Source: Prevotella sp.
Lineage (GTDB): Bacteria > Bacteroidota > Bacteroidia > Bacteroidales > Bacteroidaceae
DNA length: 64,000 nucleotides
NCBI GenBank assembly: GCA_017413085.1
Contig: JAFPVC010000006.1
Location: forward strand, 57,113-121,112
Direction: 5' to 3'
The translations under genes and the position numbers were made by a program. Below are positions 1 to 8,468 of this stretch, piece after piece (the stretch's first letter is position 1; each line of letters starts with the position of its first letter). The notes beneath the pieces are model-generated. The model did no database searches. It was not told the origin of the DNA and saw only the letters and a program-made list of their open reading frames with translations.

Positions 1-2
1 CC

Positions 3-953
3 CTCACTTCCGGCAAGGGCATAGAACACAAGAATGTGTGGTATCCCGATGCAAAGGACGATGAGCAGGCCGGTAAGGTGGGACAGCCCGATTTCCGACG
101 TGTGCTGCAGCGTCCGGTGCTGTTAGAGTTTACGGAATGTCAGCGTGTGTTGCTGCAGGATGTTACGCTGAGCAACTCACCTGCATGGAACACCCATCCG
201 CTGAAGTGTGAGGATGTGACCATCAACGGTGTGACGATACGCAATCCGTGGTATGCGCAGAACGGTGACGGACTGGATCTTGAGTCGTGCAACCGCTGCA
301 TCATCAAGAACTCTACTTTCGACGTGGGCGATGATGCCATCTGCATAAAGAGCGGCAAGGACAAGGAAGGCCGCTCATGGAAGATGCCTTGCCAGAACGT
401 GGTGATAGAGGGATGCACGGTGCTACATGGTCATGGTGGTTTCGTGATAGGCTCGGAGATGTCGAGCGGAGCAAGGAACATCTATGTGACCAACTGCCTG
501 TTTAACGGCACTGACACAGGTCTGCGCATGAAATCAACGCGCGGTCGCGGCGGTGTGGTCGAGAAGATATACATTGACAATATAAATATGGTGAACATAG
601 CCGGCGAGGCATTCACCTTCAGCCTCTACTATGCCAACAAGCCTGTAGCAGGGAAACAGGACAGCGATACGTCAGCGGCTGATGCCATACCGCAGGTGAC
701 GGAAGAGACACCATGCTTCAGAGACTTGCATATCTCTAACATTACCTGCCAAGGTGCAAAACGTGCTGTCTATTTCAATGGACTGCCAGAGATGCCGCTG
801 TCTGACGTGGTGCTTGAGAACTCACTGTTTGTATGCGATGAGGGTGCCGACATGCGCTATGCCAAGAACATCACGTTTAAGAACGTGAAGATAAAGCAAC
901 AGAAAGGCGAACGCATCACAATGAAAGACGTGAGCGGATTTAAGGAGAAATAA
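3..953 (+). CDS. Glycoside hydrolase family 28 (polygalacturonase-like), C-terminal part
   Basis: The reading frame is open from the left edge, so this is the 3' part of a gene that starts outside the window; about 316 codons remain. The product is a right-handed parallel beta-helix enzyme of GH28, a family that hydrolyses galacturonan and related pectin linkages. The family landmarks are present in order: NGDGLD (the NTDG-type motif), GDDAICIKSG (the paired Asp motif), HGHGGFVIGSE (the catalytic-site His region) and RMKSTRGRGG (the RIK-type substrate-binding motif). After the last coil the protein ends on a short basic tail. It is followed by a period-8 repeat array and a bidirectional hairpin shared with the convergent proA. 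The exact substrate (homogalacturonan, rhamnogalacturonan or xylogalacturonan) cannot be decided from the fragment. Confidence 0.9.
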   Translation, partial: LTSGKGIEHKNVWYPDAKDDEQAGKVGQPDFRRVLQRPVLLEFTECQRVLLQDVTLSNSPAWNTHPLKCEDVTINGVTIRNPWYAQNGDGLDLESCNRCIIKNSTFDVGDDAICIKSGKDKEGRSWKMPCQNVVIEGCTVLHGHGGFVIGSEMSSGARNIYVTNCLFNGTDTGLRMKSTRGRGGVVEKIYIDNINMVNIAGEAFTFSLYYANKPVAGKQDSDTSAADAIPQVTEETPCFRDLHISNITCQGAKRAVYFNGLPEMPLSDVVLENSLFVCDEGADMRYAKNITFKNVKIKQQKGERITMKDVSGFKEK

Positions 954-955
954 TC

Positions 956-1007
956 GAAGAATTGAAGAATTGAAGAATTGAAGGATTGAAGGGTTGAAGG
1001 GTTGAAG
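956..1007. repeat. Period-8 tandem array (GAAGAATT type)
   Basis: Six to seven consecutive 8-nt units, starting as GAAGAATT and drifting to GAAGGATT and GAAGGGTT, begin right after the stop codon of the GH28 gene. The same word family recurs between nusA and infB and between infB and feoAB. Confidence 0.85.
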
Positions 1008-1023
1008 TTTAGGCTTAATATGC

Positions 1024-1063
1024 AAAAGAGAGTATTACGCAGTTGCGCAATACTCTCTTTTTG
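1024..1063. terminator. Bidirectional intrinsic terminator between GH28 gene and proA
   Basis: A 13-bp perfect stem (AAAAGAGAGTATT against AATACTCTCTTTT) is extended inward by CGC/GCG and flanked by an A-tract on the left and a T-tract on the right. It can therefore end transcription of both convergent genes. Confidence 0.8.
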
Positions 1064-1105
1064 TTTCTTCTTGATTCTACAGGCGGTTTCTATTCGTTCC
1101 CTCCT

Positions 1106-2278
1106 TTATTTCCTAATCTGGCCGTTGCCTTCGATTATCCACTTGTATGTAGTCATCTCTTCAAGTGCCATCGGACCACGCGGGCCGAGTTTCTGAGTGC
1201 TTATGCCTATCTCAGCACCAAGTCCGAACTGTGCACCATCGGTGAAACTCGTAGGAGCGTTCACATATACACAGGCAGCGTCAACCTCCTTTTGGAAGCG
1301 AGCCGCTGTTTCCTTATTCTCTGTCACGATGGCCTCAGAGTGACCGCTGCTGTACTGGCGTATGTGCGCCAGGGCATCGTCAAGTGAATCAACAATTTTT
1401 ATTGACAGGTCGTAAGACATCCATTCCTTGCCGTAGTTGTCATAGTGGAACGTCACACGGTCCTTCATTGGCTCAAGCAATGCCGGCAGGTCAGCCTCGC
1501 GGTCCTTGTGTACCAGCAGGCAGTCAAGGGCGTTGCACACCGACACACGACGTGTCTTGCCGTTCTCTATTATACGACGGCCTTTCTCCAAATCGCCATC
1601 CTTGTCAAAGTAGGTGTGCACCACTCCGGCACCAGTCTCAATGACAGGAACTTGGGCATTGTCACGCACGAACTCAATGAGTTTCTTTCCACCGCGCGGT
1701 ATGCAGAGGTCAATGTAACCAACGGCATTGAGCATCTCGCCCGTTGACTCATGGGTGGCAGGCAAGAGGTTTATCACGTCGGGGTTGATGCCCTCCTGTT
1801 CCAGTATGGAGCGTATCATGCCAACAATGGCACGGTTTGAGTCATCGGCATCCTTGCCGCCCTTCAGCACGCAGGCATTACCGCTCTTGAAACAGAGAGA
1901 GAACACATCAAACGATACGTTAGGACGTGCCTCGTATATCATACCTATTACACCGAAAGGCACAGACACGCGGTAGAGGCGCAGACCGTTTTCCAGCGTA
2001 TGGTCTTTGGTGATGTGACCAAGCGGTGTTGGCAGGTCTGCCACATGGCGCATGTCAGAAGCAATGCCTTCAAGACGTTCTTCTGTAAGTTGCAGACGGT
2101 CATAGAGCGGATTCTCCTTGTCCATGCGGCTCAAGTCCTTGGCATTGGCCTCAAGGAGCATCTTACTCTGTTTTCCTATCTCGTCAGCTATTCGTCGCAG
2201 CACGGCGTTTTTCTTCTCGTCGCTGATGAGAGCCAGAGAATAACTGGCTTCCTTCGTAAGTTTGAATTGTATGTTCAT
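1106..2278 (-). CDS. proA: Glutamate-5-semialdehyde dehydrogenase (gamma-glutamyl phosphate reductase)
   Basis: ProA reduces gamma-glutamyl 5-phosphate with NADPH to glutamate 5-semialdehyde, the second step of proline synthesis, in the cytoplasm. The 390-residue protein is close to the usual ProA length. It shows the ProA signature region around [19 protein letters not shown], the [12 protein letters not shown] segment, and the aldehyde-dehydrogenase catalytic Cys in [13 protein letters not shown]. The C-terminal [19 protein letters not shown] block is also typical of ProA. It lies 38 nt downstream of proB on the same strand, so the two form a proBA operon. Its 3' end faces the GH28 gene across a shared terminator. 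Confidence 0.97.
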   Translation of the reverse strand: MNIQFKLTKEASYSLALISDEKKNAVLRRIADEIGKQSKMLLEANAKDLSRMDKENPLYDRLQLTEERLEGIASDMRHVADLPTPLGHITKDHTLENGLRLYRVSVPFGVIGMIYEARPNVSFDVFSLCFKSGNACVLKGGKDADDSNRAIVGMIRSILEQEGINPDVINLLPATHESTGEMLNAVGYIDLCIPRGGKKLIEFVRDNAQVPVIETGAGVVHTYFDKDGDLEKGRRIIENGKTRRVSVCNALDCLLVHKDREADLPALLEPMKDRVTFHYDNYGKEWMSYDLSIKIVDSLDDALAHIRQYSSGHSEAIVTENKETAARFQKEVDAACVYVNAPTSFTDGAQFGLGAEIGISTQKLGPRGPMALEEMTTYKWIIEGNGQIRK

Positions 2279-2316
2279 GACTCTTCTGTTATTATTTTTT
2301 TAACTGCCTTAACTAC

Positions 2317-3096
2317 TTACCTCCTTACCTGCTGTGGCAGGAACTCCGTGTGCAGGGTATCAGCGGGGCGTGTCAGCAGGTCTATAAGGATATTGTCCTT
2401 CTCACCATTGGCTATCATAACGCGGATGCCGGCCTCTGCCACGGTGCGTGCGGTGTGGTATTTCGACTCCATGCCACCGCGCCCTGCACTGCTCTTGGAT
2501 GTCTGTATGTACTGGTCAAGGTCATCCTCCGGCCTTACGGTGCGTATCACCTCGGTGTCGGGGTCTGCCGGGTTGCCTGTGTATATGCCGTCGATGTTGC
2601 TGAGCAGGATGAGCGTCTCGGCGTGCATCATCTGTGCTATGAGGCCAGAGAGTTCGTCGTTGTCGGTAAACATCAGTTCGGTGAGGCAGACGGTGTCGTT
2701 CTCATTGACTATTGGGATGACGCCGTTGTCGAGCATCAGTTCCATGCAGGCCTGCTGGTTGCGGTAGTGCTCCAGTGTCTCAAAGTTGCTCTTCATCGTA
2801 AGTATCTGTCCTATGTGAAGGTGATACTCGCGGAAGAGGTCATAATAGAGGTTCATCAGTTTGGCCTGTCCCATGGCAGAGAAGAGCTGACGCTGCTCAA
2901 CGGAGTCGAGCTGGTGTTCAACCTTCAGTTCCTGCCGTCCACATGCCACTGCACCCGACGACACGAGAATCACCTCGTAGCCGTTCTCGCGCATCCATGC
3001 AATCTGGTCTACCAGTGCCGAGAGGCGTGTTATGTCGAGTTTCCCTTTCTGTGTGGTCAGCACGTTGGAGCCGACCTTTACTACTATTCTGTGCAT
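2317..3096 (-). CDS. proB: Glutamate 5-kinase, short form without PUA domain
   Basis: ProB phosphorylates glutamate to gamma-glutamyl phosphate, the first and usually proline-inhibited step of proline synthesis. I chose the start that gives MHRIVVKVGSNVLT. An in-frame ATG at 3120 would lie inside the candidate -7 box (3118-3125), so it is unlikely to be in the transcript. The protein is 259 residues: the amino-acid-kinase fold (KVGSNVLT, VSSGAVACG, PIVNENDTV, GRGGMESK) and nothing after it. The enteric enzyme (about 367 residues) carries a C-terminal PUA domain that is absent here. The kinase core is complete. It leads the proBA operon. Confidence 0.96.
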   Translation of the reverse strand: MHRIVVKVGSNVLTTQKGKLDITRLSALVDQIAWMRENGYEVILVSSGAVACGRQELKVEHQLDSVEQRQLFSAMGQAKLMNLYYDLFREYHLHIGQILTMKSNFETLEHYRNQQACMELMLDNGVIPIVNENDTVCLTELMFTDNDELSGLIAQMMHAETLILLSNIDGIYTGNPADPDTEVIRTVRPEDDLDQYIQTSKSSAGRGGMESKYHTARTVAEAGIRVMIANGEKDNILIDLLTRPADTLHTEFLPQQVRR

Positions 3097-3117
3097 AATA
3101 ATTAATGTTTTCAGATG

Positions 3118-3125
3118 CAAAGGTA
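3118..3125 (-). promoter_or_regulatory. Candidate -7 box for proBA
   Basis: Read on the minus strand this is TACCTTTG, matching TAnnTTTG, about 20 nt upstream of the chosen proB start. No clear TTTG -33 box is seen at the usual distance. Confidence 0.5.
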
Positions 3126-3199
3126 CTAATTTTTCTTGACACTGCCATATTTATAAGGATTTTCTTTAAATATGCCAGACTTTTTTCTCTCTGCTTTAT

Positions 3200-3231
3200 T
3201 TTGGTCGTTTGCGATTTTTTTTATAACTTTG
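3200..3231 (+). promoter_or_regulatory. Bacteroidota-type promoter for the AI-2E family transporter gene
   Basis: TTTG at 3200-3203, a 20-nt spacer and TAACTTTG at 3224-3231 match the Bacteroidota primary sigma consensus. The predicted transcript begins near 3238, which excludes the upstream in-frame ATG at 3105 and supports the start at 3261. Confidence 0.85.
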
Positions 3232-3260
3232 CCGAAAAATTAAATAGTATTACGCTTGTG

Positions 3261-4376
3261 ATGATTGAAGGAAAGATTACATTTGACCGCATGGCACGCT
3301 GGGTGCTGCTGGCGGCAGCCGTGGTGGCGGCATTCTTTATTGTGAAATACCTGAGTGCGGTGCTGCTGCCGTTTGTGGTAGCATGGCTGTTTGCCTACCT
3401 GCTTTATCCGTTGGTCAAGTTCATACAATACAAAATGAAAGTGAAGGTCAGGGCACTGAGCATCATCATAGCCATGCTGGTAATCACCGCCGTGCTTACG
3501 GGTGTGGTATGGCTCATCATACCGCCTATGGTGGAACAATTCGCAATGTTCACAAAACTGGTCACGCAATATCTGCATGACGCCACGCACATCAAAAACT
3601 TCCCCGATACCATACAGTGGTGGATGAATGAAAACAGCGGCGAAATAGAAAAGTTCCTCAAGTCTGACAACTTCACCTCCGCGCTGAAGGAAGCAGCCCC
3701 CAAGCTGTTCAGTTTCGTGGGCGAGACCATGAGTGTAATCATGAGCATAGTGGCATCTGCCATCACCTTGCTGTATATGTTCTTCATCTTGCTCGACTAT
3801 GAATACCTGTCGGAGAAATGGATAACGATATTCCCCAAGTCAGTGCGTCCGTTTTGGAAGGAACTGGCCGGCGACGTTGAAGTGGCTCTCAATAACTACA
3901 TACGCGGCCAGGGTCTCGTGGCCATGATTATGGGCATACTCTTCTGCATTGGCTTCTCCATCATCGGACTGCCTATGGCGATAGGTCTTGGCATACTGAT
4001 AGGCATCATGGACCTGGTGCCTTACCTGCACACGCTGGCACTGATACCGGGTGCATTCCTCGCTGCCATGAAGGCTGCAGAGACCGGGCAGAACTACTGG
4101 GTGGTACTGGGCATGGTGGTTGCCGTGTTCTGCATAGTGCAACTGATAATAGAGTCAATAGTGATACCAAAAATCATGGGCAAGAAGATGGGGCTGAACC
4201 CTGCCGTGCTGCTTCTGTCGCTGTCGGTATGGGGTGCATTGCTTGGCTTCATCGGTTTGATTATAGCCCTGCCTGCCACTACTATTATAATAGCTTACTG
4301 GAAGAAATACGTAACCAAGGAACAGGAAGAGTCTGCGGAGGCCACAACCGCAGTGGCAGAGACGCAAAATCAGTAG
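3261..4376 (+). CDS. AI-2E family (PerM-type) transporter
   Basis: This is a polytopic inner-membrane protein of the AI-2E transporter/PerM superfamily, whose members export small molecules or exchange ions; the substrate is not known here. The start at 3261 (MIEGKITFDRMARW) follows a good promoter. Hydrophobic segments begin at WVLLAAAVVAAFFIVKYLS and continue as paired helices. The central soluble region (about residues 85-160) and the C-terminal block with IIGLPMAIGLGILIGIMDLVPYLH and the GLIIALPATTIIIAYW helix are typical of the family. At 371 residues the length is normal. The C-terminal tail is acidic and polar. It is monocistronic, ending at a hairpin at 4409-4446. The name AI-2E reflects one studied homologue and does not show that autoinducer-2 is the cargo. 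Confidence 0.85.
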   Translation: MIEGKITFDRMARWVLLAAAVVAAFFIVKYLSAVLLPFVVAWLFAYLLYPLVKFIQYKMKVKVRALSIIIAMLVITAVLTGVVWLIIPPMVEQFAMFTKLVTQYLHDATHIKNFPDTIQWWMNENSGEIEKFLKSDNFTSALKEAAPKLFSFVGETMSVIMSIVASAITLLYMFFILLDYEYLSEKWITIFPKSVRPFWKELAGDVEVALNNYIRGQGLVAMIMGILFCIGFSIIGLPMAIGLGILIGIMDLVPYLHTLALIPGAFLAAMKAAETGQNYWVVLGMVVAVFCIVQLIIESIVIPKIMGKKMGLNPAVLLLSLSVWGALLGFIGLIIALPATTIIIAYWKKYVTKEQEESAEATTAVAETQNQ

Positions 4377-4408
4377 CTCATAGAAACAATAAACTCATAG
4401 AAACAATA

Positions 4409-4446
4409 AAAGTGTCACGCTGCGTAAGTGTGACACTTTCTTTTTG
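4409..4446. terminator. Bidirectional intrinsic terminator
   Basis: A 10-bp perfect stem (AAAGTGTCAC with GTGACACTTT) with an 11-nt loop is followed by CTTTTT on the plus strand and TTTTATTG on the minus strand. It lies between two convergent genes. Confidence 0.85.
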
Positions 4447-4456
4447 TAGTCATTTA

Positions 4457-4732
4457 CTACTTCCTCAATATATAATGGCTTTTCTTTCCTCCCTTAACAT
4501 TTTGTATGTAGTCTTGTCCTCTCATATCTTCCATACGGGCTGCCTCCCCTCTTCCAATGACAACCCGTATTGGTGTCGCTCCACGTGCCTCCGACATCCT
4601 TGCCTTTGCCATCATTCGTGCCTTTGCTGCCTCTGGCTTTGTGGTCTCTGGAAGGTTCCTGGCGGCCTCACAATTCATTGACATAGCGAATACCATAACA
4701 AATGCTGCTGAAAAAATCTTAAACTGTTTCAT
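4457..4732 (-). CDS. Small secreted basic protein of unknown function
   Basis: This is a 91-residue protein with a clear signal peptide (MKQFKIFSAAFVMVFAMSMN, likely cut after CEA or AA). The mature part is Ala/Arg/Lys/Met rich (KARMMAKARMSEARG), followed by RVVIGRGEAARMEDMRGQD and a basic tail. I recognise no family. It lies downstream of a 51-codon membrane-protein ORF on the same strand, about 70 nt away, and ends at a shared terminator. The pair probably forms a two-gene transcript from the promoter at 4995-5026. The coding call rests on the signal peptide, the promoter and the terminator; no homology is claimed. Confidence 0.6.
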   Translation of the reverse strand: MKQFKIFSAAFVMVFAMSMNCEAARNLPETTKPEAAKARMMAKARMSEARGATPIRVVIGRGEAARMEDMRGQDYIQNVKGGKKSHYILRK

Positions 4733-4801
4733 AACTTTTTGCTTTCTTTATATTTTAAACTTTAAACTTTATACTCTATACTTTATACTCTACATTCTCT
4801 C

Positions 4802-4957
4802 TTATCTTAATGTGCCATACTGCAGGTCGTACCACAAACTGTTTACGTGTGCATTCATTGCCTGTTCACGTTCTACTTCAAACTGAGCCATGAGGTTCTT
4901 TACTGCCTTAAAAGCTGCTACCATTGCAGCGATGATAATAAGTGATGTAAGTTTCAT
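4802..4957 (-). CDS. 51-residue putative single-pass membrane protein
   Basis: The minus strand reads ATG to TAA as a 51-codon ORF, shorter than many gene-finding cut-offs. The product starts MKLTSLIIIAAMVAAFKAVK, a hydrophobic N-terminal helix that could be a membrane anchor. A polar amphipathic part (NLMAQFEVEREQAMNAH) follows, and an aromatic-rich end (VNSLWYDLQYGTLR). A full -33/-7 promoter with a 20-nt spacer sits just upstream (4995-5026), placing the ATG about 30 nt after the expected transcription start. The next gene on the strand encodes a small secreted protein. The function is unknown. The main alternative is a non-coding leader, but the promoter and the hydrophobic-polar organisation favour a real small protein. 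Confidence 0.6.
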   Translation of the reverse strand: MKLTSLIIIAAMVAAFKAVKNLMAQFEVEREQAMNAHVNSLWYDLQYGTLR

Positions 4958-4994
4958 AATTGTATATGTTTTATTTGTTTCTGATTTCCGAGTG

Positions 4995-5026
4995 CAAAAT
5001 TACTGCAACTTCTCGTCACACCCAAA
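4995..5026 (-). promoter_or_regulatory. Bacteroidota-type promoter for the 51-codon gene
   Basis: On the minus strand TTTG (5023-5026), a 20-nt spacer and TAATTTTG (4995-5002) match the consensus exactly. No other gene lies close enough downstream, so the small ORF at 4802-4957 is the likely first gene. Confidence 0.8.
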
Positions 5027-5147
5027 CAATTCCCTCTTTTTGCGTCTCGCAGCATGCGACAAACGCCTCATAATGCGACAAAAGTCAGAAATGACCTATT
5101 ATTCTGTCGCAAAAGCCGAGAAATATATGCAAAATACAAATAATCGA

Positions 5148-5179
5148 TTTGGCAGTCTGAGGATTTTTATGTAACTTTG
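5148..5179 (+). promoter_or_regulatory. Bacteroidota-type promoter for rsmI
   Basis: TTTG at 5148-5151, a 20-nt spacer and TAACTTTG at 5172-5179. The -7 box overlaps an in-frame ATG at 5177, which rules that codon out and supports the start at 5204. Confidence 0.85.
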
Positions 5180-5203
5180 CCTTCTGAAATAACCATACGA
5201 GTA

Positions 5204-5986
5204 ATGCTATACCTTATTCCCACTCCGGTAGGAAACCTGGAGGACATGACATACCGCGCCGTAAGACTGCTGAAGGAGGCTGACCTCATATTGTGTGAGG
5301 ACACGCGCACATCGCAAACGCTGCTGAAGCATTTCGACATCAGCGGCAAGCGGCTGATGGCTCACCACAAGTTCAACGAGCACGGCACCAGCGCATCCAT
5401 TGTAGAGCGGCTGCGTGGCGGTGAAACAGTATGCCTTATCACGGATGCCGGCACACCAGGCATCAGCGATCCAGGATTCTATCTTGTTCGCGAGGCAGTG
5501 GATGCCGGCATAGAGGTGCAGACACTGCCTGGAGCTACGGCATTCGTACCGGCACTGGTTAGCAGCGGACTACCCTGCGACCGTTTCTGCTTCGAGGGCT
5601 TCCTGCCACAGAAGAAAGGACGAATGACACGGCTCAAGGAACTGGCAATTGAACCGCGCACGATGATTATATACGAGTCGCCGCGCCGCATAGTGAAGAC
5701 TCTGGAGCAACTGACAGAGACATTTGGCGCAGACCGCCGCATGAGTGCCTGCCGCGAGATTTCAAAAGTGCATGAGGAGAGCGTGCGCGGCAGCGTGAGT
5801 GAAGTGCTGGAGCATTTTAAAGAGCACGAGCCAAAGGGTGAGTTTGTGTTGATAGTGGAGGGGAACGCCTCCCCCACCCACTCACAAGAAGAGAATACAC
5901 CAGAGCTGGAAACCTTAAACACAGACCGTCCACGCCATGAAAGCAAGTATCAACGGAAGATGAGGGAAAGGGAAGAGGGACAGTAA
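5204..5986 (+). CDS. rsmI: 16S rRNA (cytidine(1402)-2'-O)-methyltransferase
   Basis: RsmI uses S-adenosylmethionine to 2'-O-methylate C1402 in the decoding centre of 16S rRNA. The start giving MLYLIPTPVGNLEDMTYRA matches the family and lies just downstream of a good promoter. Landmarks of the tetrapyrrole-methylase fold are clear: IPTPVGNLED at the N-terminus, LCEDTRTSQTLLKHF, LITDAGTPGISDPGF (SAM site), LPGATAFVPALVSSGLP and FEGFLPQKKGRM. The C-terminal tail after about residue 225 is polar and variable. At 260 residues the size is normal. Its stop overlaps the start of the next gene (TAATG), so the two are translationally coupled. Confidence 0.96.
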   Translation: MLYLIPTPVGNLEDMTYRAVRLLKEADLILCEDTRTSQTLLKHFDISGKRLMAHHKFNEHGTSASIVERLRGGETVCLITDAGTPGISDPGFYLVREAVDAGIEVQTLPGATAFVPALVSSGLPCDRFCFEGFLPQKKGRMTRLKELAIEPRTMIIYESPRRIVKTLEQLTETFGADRRMSACREISKVHEESVRGSVSEVLEHFKEHEPKGEFVLIVEGNASPTHSQEENTPELETLNTDRPRHESKYQRKMREREEGQ

Positions 5987-7170
5987 TGGAGAAACTGCTG
6001 CACTACACATGGAAGCACCGTATGCTACCGCTTGGCTCTCTGCACACAACCGACGGAAGGGAGATTGAGGTGATTGACCCTGGACTGTACAACCTTACGG
6101 ACAGCGGTCCAGACTTCTTCAACGCCAAGGTGAAGGTGGACGGAATATTATGGGCAGGCAACGTGGAAATGCACTGCAGAGCGAGCGACTGGTATCGCCA
6201 CCGACATGACAGCGACCCTGCCTATGACAACGTGGTGCTCCACGTGGTTGAACAGGCCGATATGGATGTGGAAACATCATCAGGGCGCACGCTGACGGCG
6301 GCCGAGTTATCCGTTCCCGAACAACTGCGTCGCAACTACGAGGCTCTGCTCACGAGCGACCGCTATCCGCCGTGCTACAGTATCATCCCCACGCTTGCCT
6401 CACTGAAGGTACATTCATGGATGAGCACGCTGCAAACAGAGCGGCTGGAGCAGAAGACCCATGCCATGGAGGAGCGTGTGAAGGTAATGAACGGTTCGTG
6501 GGAGGATGGCTATTTCGCCACGCTGGCACACAACTTCGGATTCAGCATAAACGGCGAAGCCTTTGAGACTTGGGTCAGACAGATGCCCATGCAGGCTGTG
6601 GCTCACCACCGCGACGACTTGTTTCAGGTGGAGGCCATGTTTATCGGCCAGGCAGGACTACTTGAGCGCGTAGACAAGAAATACGCCTCTGAATACAAGT
6701 ACTTGCAGGCGAAGTTCCACCTTGAGCCTATGGACGGCTCGATGTGGAAATACCTACGCACCCGTCCGCAGAACTTTGCCCATGTTAGACTGATGCAACT
6801 GGCCAAGATGTATCATGAGCGCAGAACCGGACTGAGTGAGCTGCTGGCATGTGAAACGATAGACGACATAAGCAAGCTCTATGGCATTAAGGGCAGCAAA
6901 CTTGACCTGCTTGTCATCAACACTGCCGCACCCACTATCTTTGCATACGGTCGCAGCCACGGCAAGGAGTATCTGTGTGACCGTGCCTTCGACCTGTGGG
7001 AGAGTCTACGGCCGGAGGACAACCGCATCATACGCATGTGGAAGGAGTGCGGCCTTGAAGTGAAGAACGCCGGCGACACGCAGGCCCTAATACAACTGAA
7101 GAACGAATACTGCGACAGGAAAGAATGCATACGTTGCAGATTCGGGCATGAATATTTATCAAAAAAATAA
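5986..7170 (+). CDS. DUF2851 family protein
   Basis: The 394-residue protein has the features of the Bacteroidota DUF2851 family: an N-terminal LHYTWKHRMLPLGSL block, NLTDSGPDFFNAKVKVDG, and GNVEMHCRASDWYRHRHD followed by YDNVVLHVVEQAD. The closely spaced acidic and His residues in that stretch (PDFFNAKV..W.GNVEMH..DW..H..D..Y) look like a metal-dependent nuclease-type core, but this is inference. The C-terminus carries a small Cys cluster (CDRKECIRCRFGHEYL). It begins within the stop codon of rsmI, which suggests coupled expression. No signal peptide is present, so it is probably cytoplasmic. Confidence 0.85.
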   Translation: MEKLLHYTWKHRMLPLGSLHTTDGREIEVIDPGLYNLTDSGPDFFNAKVKVDGILWAGNVEMHCRASDWYRHRHDSDPAYDNVVLHVVEQADMDVETSSGRTLTAAELSVPEQLRRNYEALLTSDRYPPCYSIIPTLASLKVHSWMSTLQTERLEQKTHAMEERVKVMNGSWEDGYFATLAHNFGFSINGEAFETWVRQMPMQAVAHHRDDLFQVEAMFIGQAGLLERVDKKYASEYKYLQAKFHLEPMDGSMWKYLRTRPQNFAHVRLMQLAKMYHERRTGLSELLACETIDDISKLYGIKGSKLDLLVINTAAPTIFAYGRSHGKEYLCDRAFDLWESLRPEDNRIIRMWKECGLEVKNAGDTQALIQLKNEYCDRKECIRCRFGHEYLSKK

Positions 7171-7199
7171 AAACATCTAATTATTCCAATCAATAAACA

Positions 7200-8429
7200 A
7201 TGGTTTTAAACTACATCTTCGTGGCATTCTTCGTGATTGCCTTTATCATCGGACTCATAAAACTCATTTTCCTGGGTGACGTAGAAGTGTTTCCGCAGAT
7301 GATGAACTCCACATTCGACACATCGAAAACGGCATTCGAGATTTCGCTCGGACTGACTGGCGTGCTCTCACTGTGGCTCGGCATAATGAAGATAGGCGAG
7401 AAGGGCGGAGTGGTAAACTTCATGGCACGCCTGCTGTCGCCGGTATTCTGCAAGCTCTTCCCCGACATTCCAAAAGGACACCCCGTGACAGGCAGCATAT
7501 TTATGAATATCGCAGCCAACATGCTGGGACTTGACAATGCCGCCACCCCACTCGGACTCAAGGCCATGGAGCAGATGCAGGAACTGAACAAGAACAAGGA
7601 TGTGGCCACCAATCCGATGATTATGTTCCTTGTGCTTAACACGTCAGGCCTTACGCTCATTCCCGTCAGCATACTCGTTTACCGTGCGCAGATGGGCGCA
7701 GCCCAGCCTACTGACGTTTTTATTCCGATATTACTGGCAACTTTCTTCTCCACGCTTGCCGGCATCACCATCACCAGCCTTTTTCAGCGCATCAACCTGA
7801 TTAACCGCACCATGCTCCTTTTCCTCGGCGGCATGTGTCTCACTGTGGCCGGCATAATCTGGGGATTCGCACAGCTCGACAAGGAACTGATGAATACCGT
7901 CTCCACCTCTATCGCCAACATACTGCTCATGACCATCATCGTGGGATTCATCGTGGCCGGCGTGCGCAGGAAGGTGAATGTATATGATGCTTTCATCGAG
8001 GGTGCCAAGGAGGGCTTTACCACTGCCGTGCGCATCATTCCATACCTCGTGGCAATACTTGTGGGCATCGGCGTGTTCCGTGCATCGGGCGCAATGGACT
8101 GGCTTATCGACGGCATAGGGTGGTGCGTAAACCTGTGTGGAGGCAACAGCGATTTTGTGGGTGCATTGCCCACGGCACTGATGAAGCCTCTCTCGGGCAG
8201 CGGTGCACGCGGCATGATGGTTGATGCCATGACAACATACGGTGCAGACTCGTTCGTGGGCCGTCTCTCGTGCATCTTCCAGGGGAGCACCGACACCACT
8301 TTCTATATATTGGCTGTCTATTTCGGCAGCGTGGGCATACGCTATACACGCCATGCCGTGGCGTGCGGACTGCTTGCCGACCTTGCCGGTATCCTTTCCG
8401 CTATCGCCATCTGCTATATGTTCTTCTGA
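7200..8429 (+). CDS. Spore maturation protein A/B fusion (nucleoside-recognition/Gate domain membrane protein)
   Basis: This is a 409-residue polytopic membrane protein joining SpmA-like and SpmB-like halves in one chain, as is common in Bacteroidota, which do not sporulate. The first half has FEISLGLTGVLSLWLGIMKI, PVTGSIFMNIAANMLGLDNA and MFLVLNTSGLTLIPVS. The second begins near residue 215 with a new set of helices and includes GAKEGFTTAVRIIPYLVAIL and FVGALPTALMKPLSGSGARG. Both halves have the Gate domain Asn/Gly-rich pattern. The transported solute is not known. It lies 29 nt after the DUF2851 gene and may be part of the rsmI transcript. The converging gene downstream is 39 nt away. Confidence 0.88.
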   Translation: MVLNYIFVAFFVIAFIIGLIKLIFLGDVEVFPQMMNSTFDTSKTAFEISLGLTGVLSLWLGIMKIGEKGGVVNFMARLLSPVFCKLFPDIPKGHPVTGSIFMNIAANMLGLDNAATPLGLKAMEQMQELNKNKDVATNPMIMFLVLNTSGLTLIPVSILVYRAQMGAAQPTDVFIPILLATFFSTLAGITITSLFQRINLINRTMLLFLGGMCLTVAGIIWGFAQLDKELMNTVSTSIANILLMTIIVGFIVAGVRRKVNVYDAFIEGAKEGFTTAVRIIPYLVAILVGIGVFRASGAMDWLIDGIGWCVNLCGGNSDFVGALPTALMKPLSGSGARGMMVDAMTTYGADSFVGRLSCIFQGSTDTTFYILAVYFGSVGIRYTRHAVACGLLADLAGILSAIAICYMFF

Positions 8430-8468
8430 TTCCAACGTGGCCCAGAGAGCGCATGAAGCAATGCGATG

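Noticed and set aside
2000-3105. Plus-strand frames (255 and 251 codons) opposite proB and proA
   Set aside because: Antisense to well-recognised proline genes; the products have no motifs.
3105-3260. Longer N-terminus for the AI-2E family protein
   Set aside because: The extension covers a full -33/-7 promoter, so it would not be transcribed.
7731-8435. Minus-strand frame of 234 codons opposite spmAB
   Set aside because: The product is rich in His, Cys and Glu with no domain pattern, and the plus-strand protein is clearly a conserved membrane protein.
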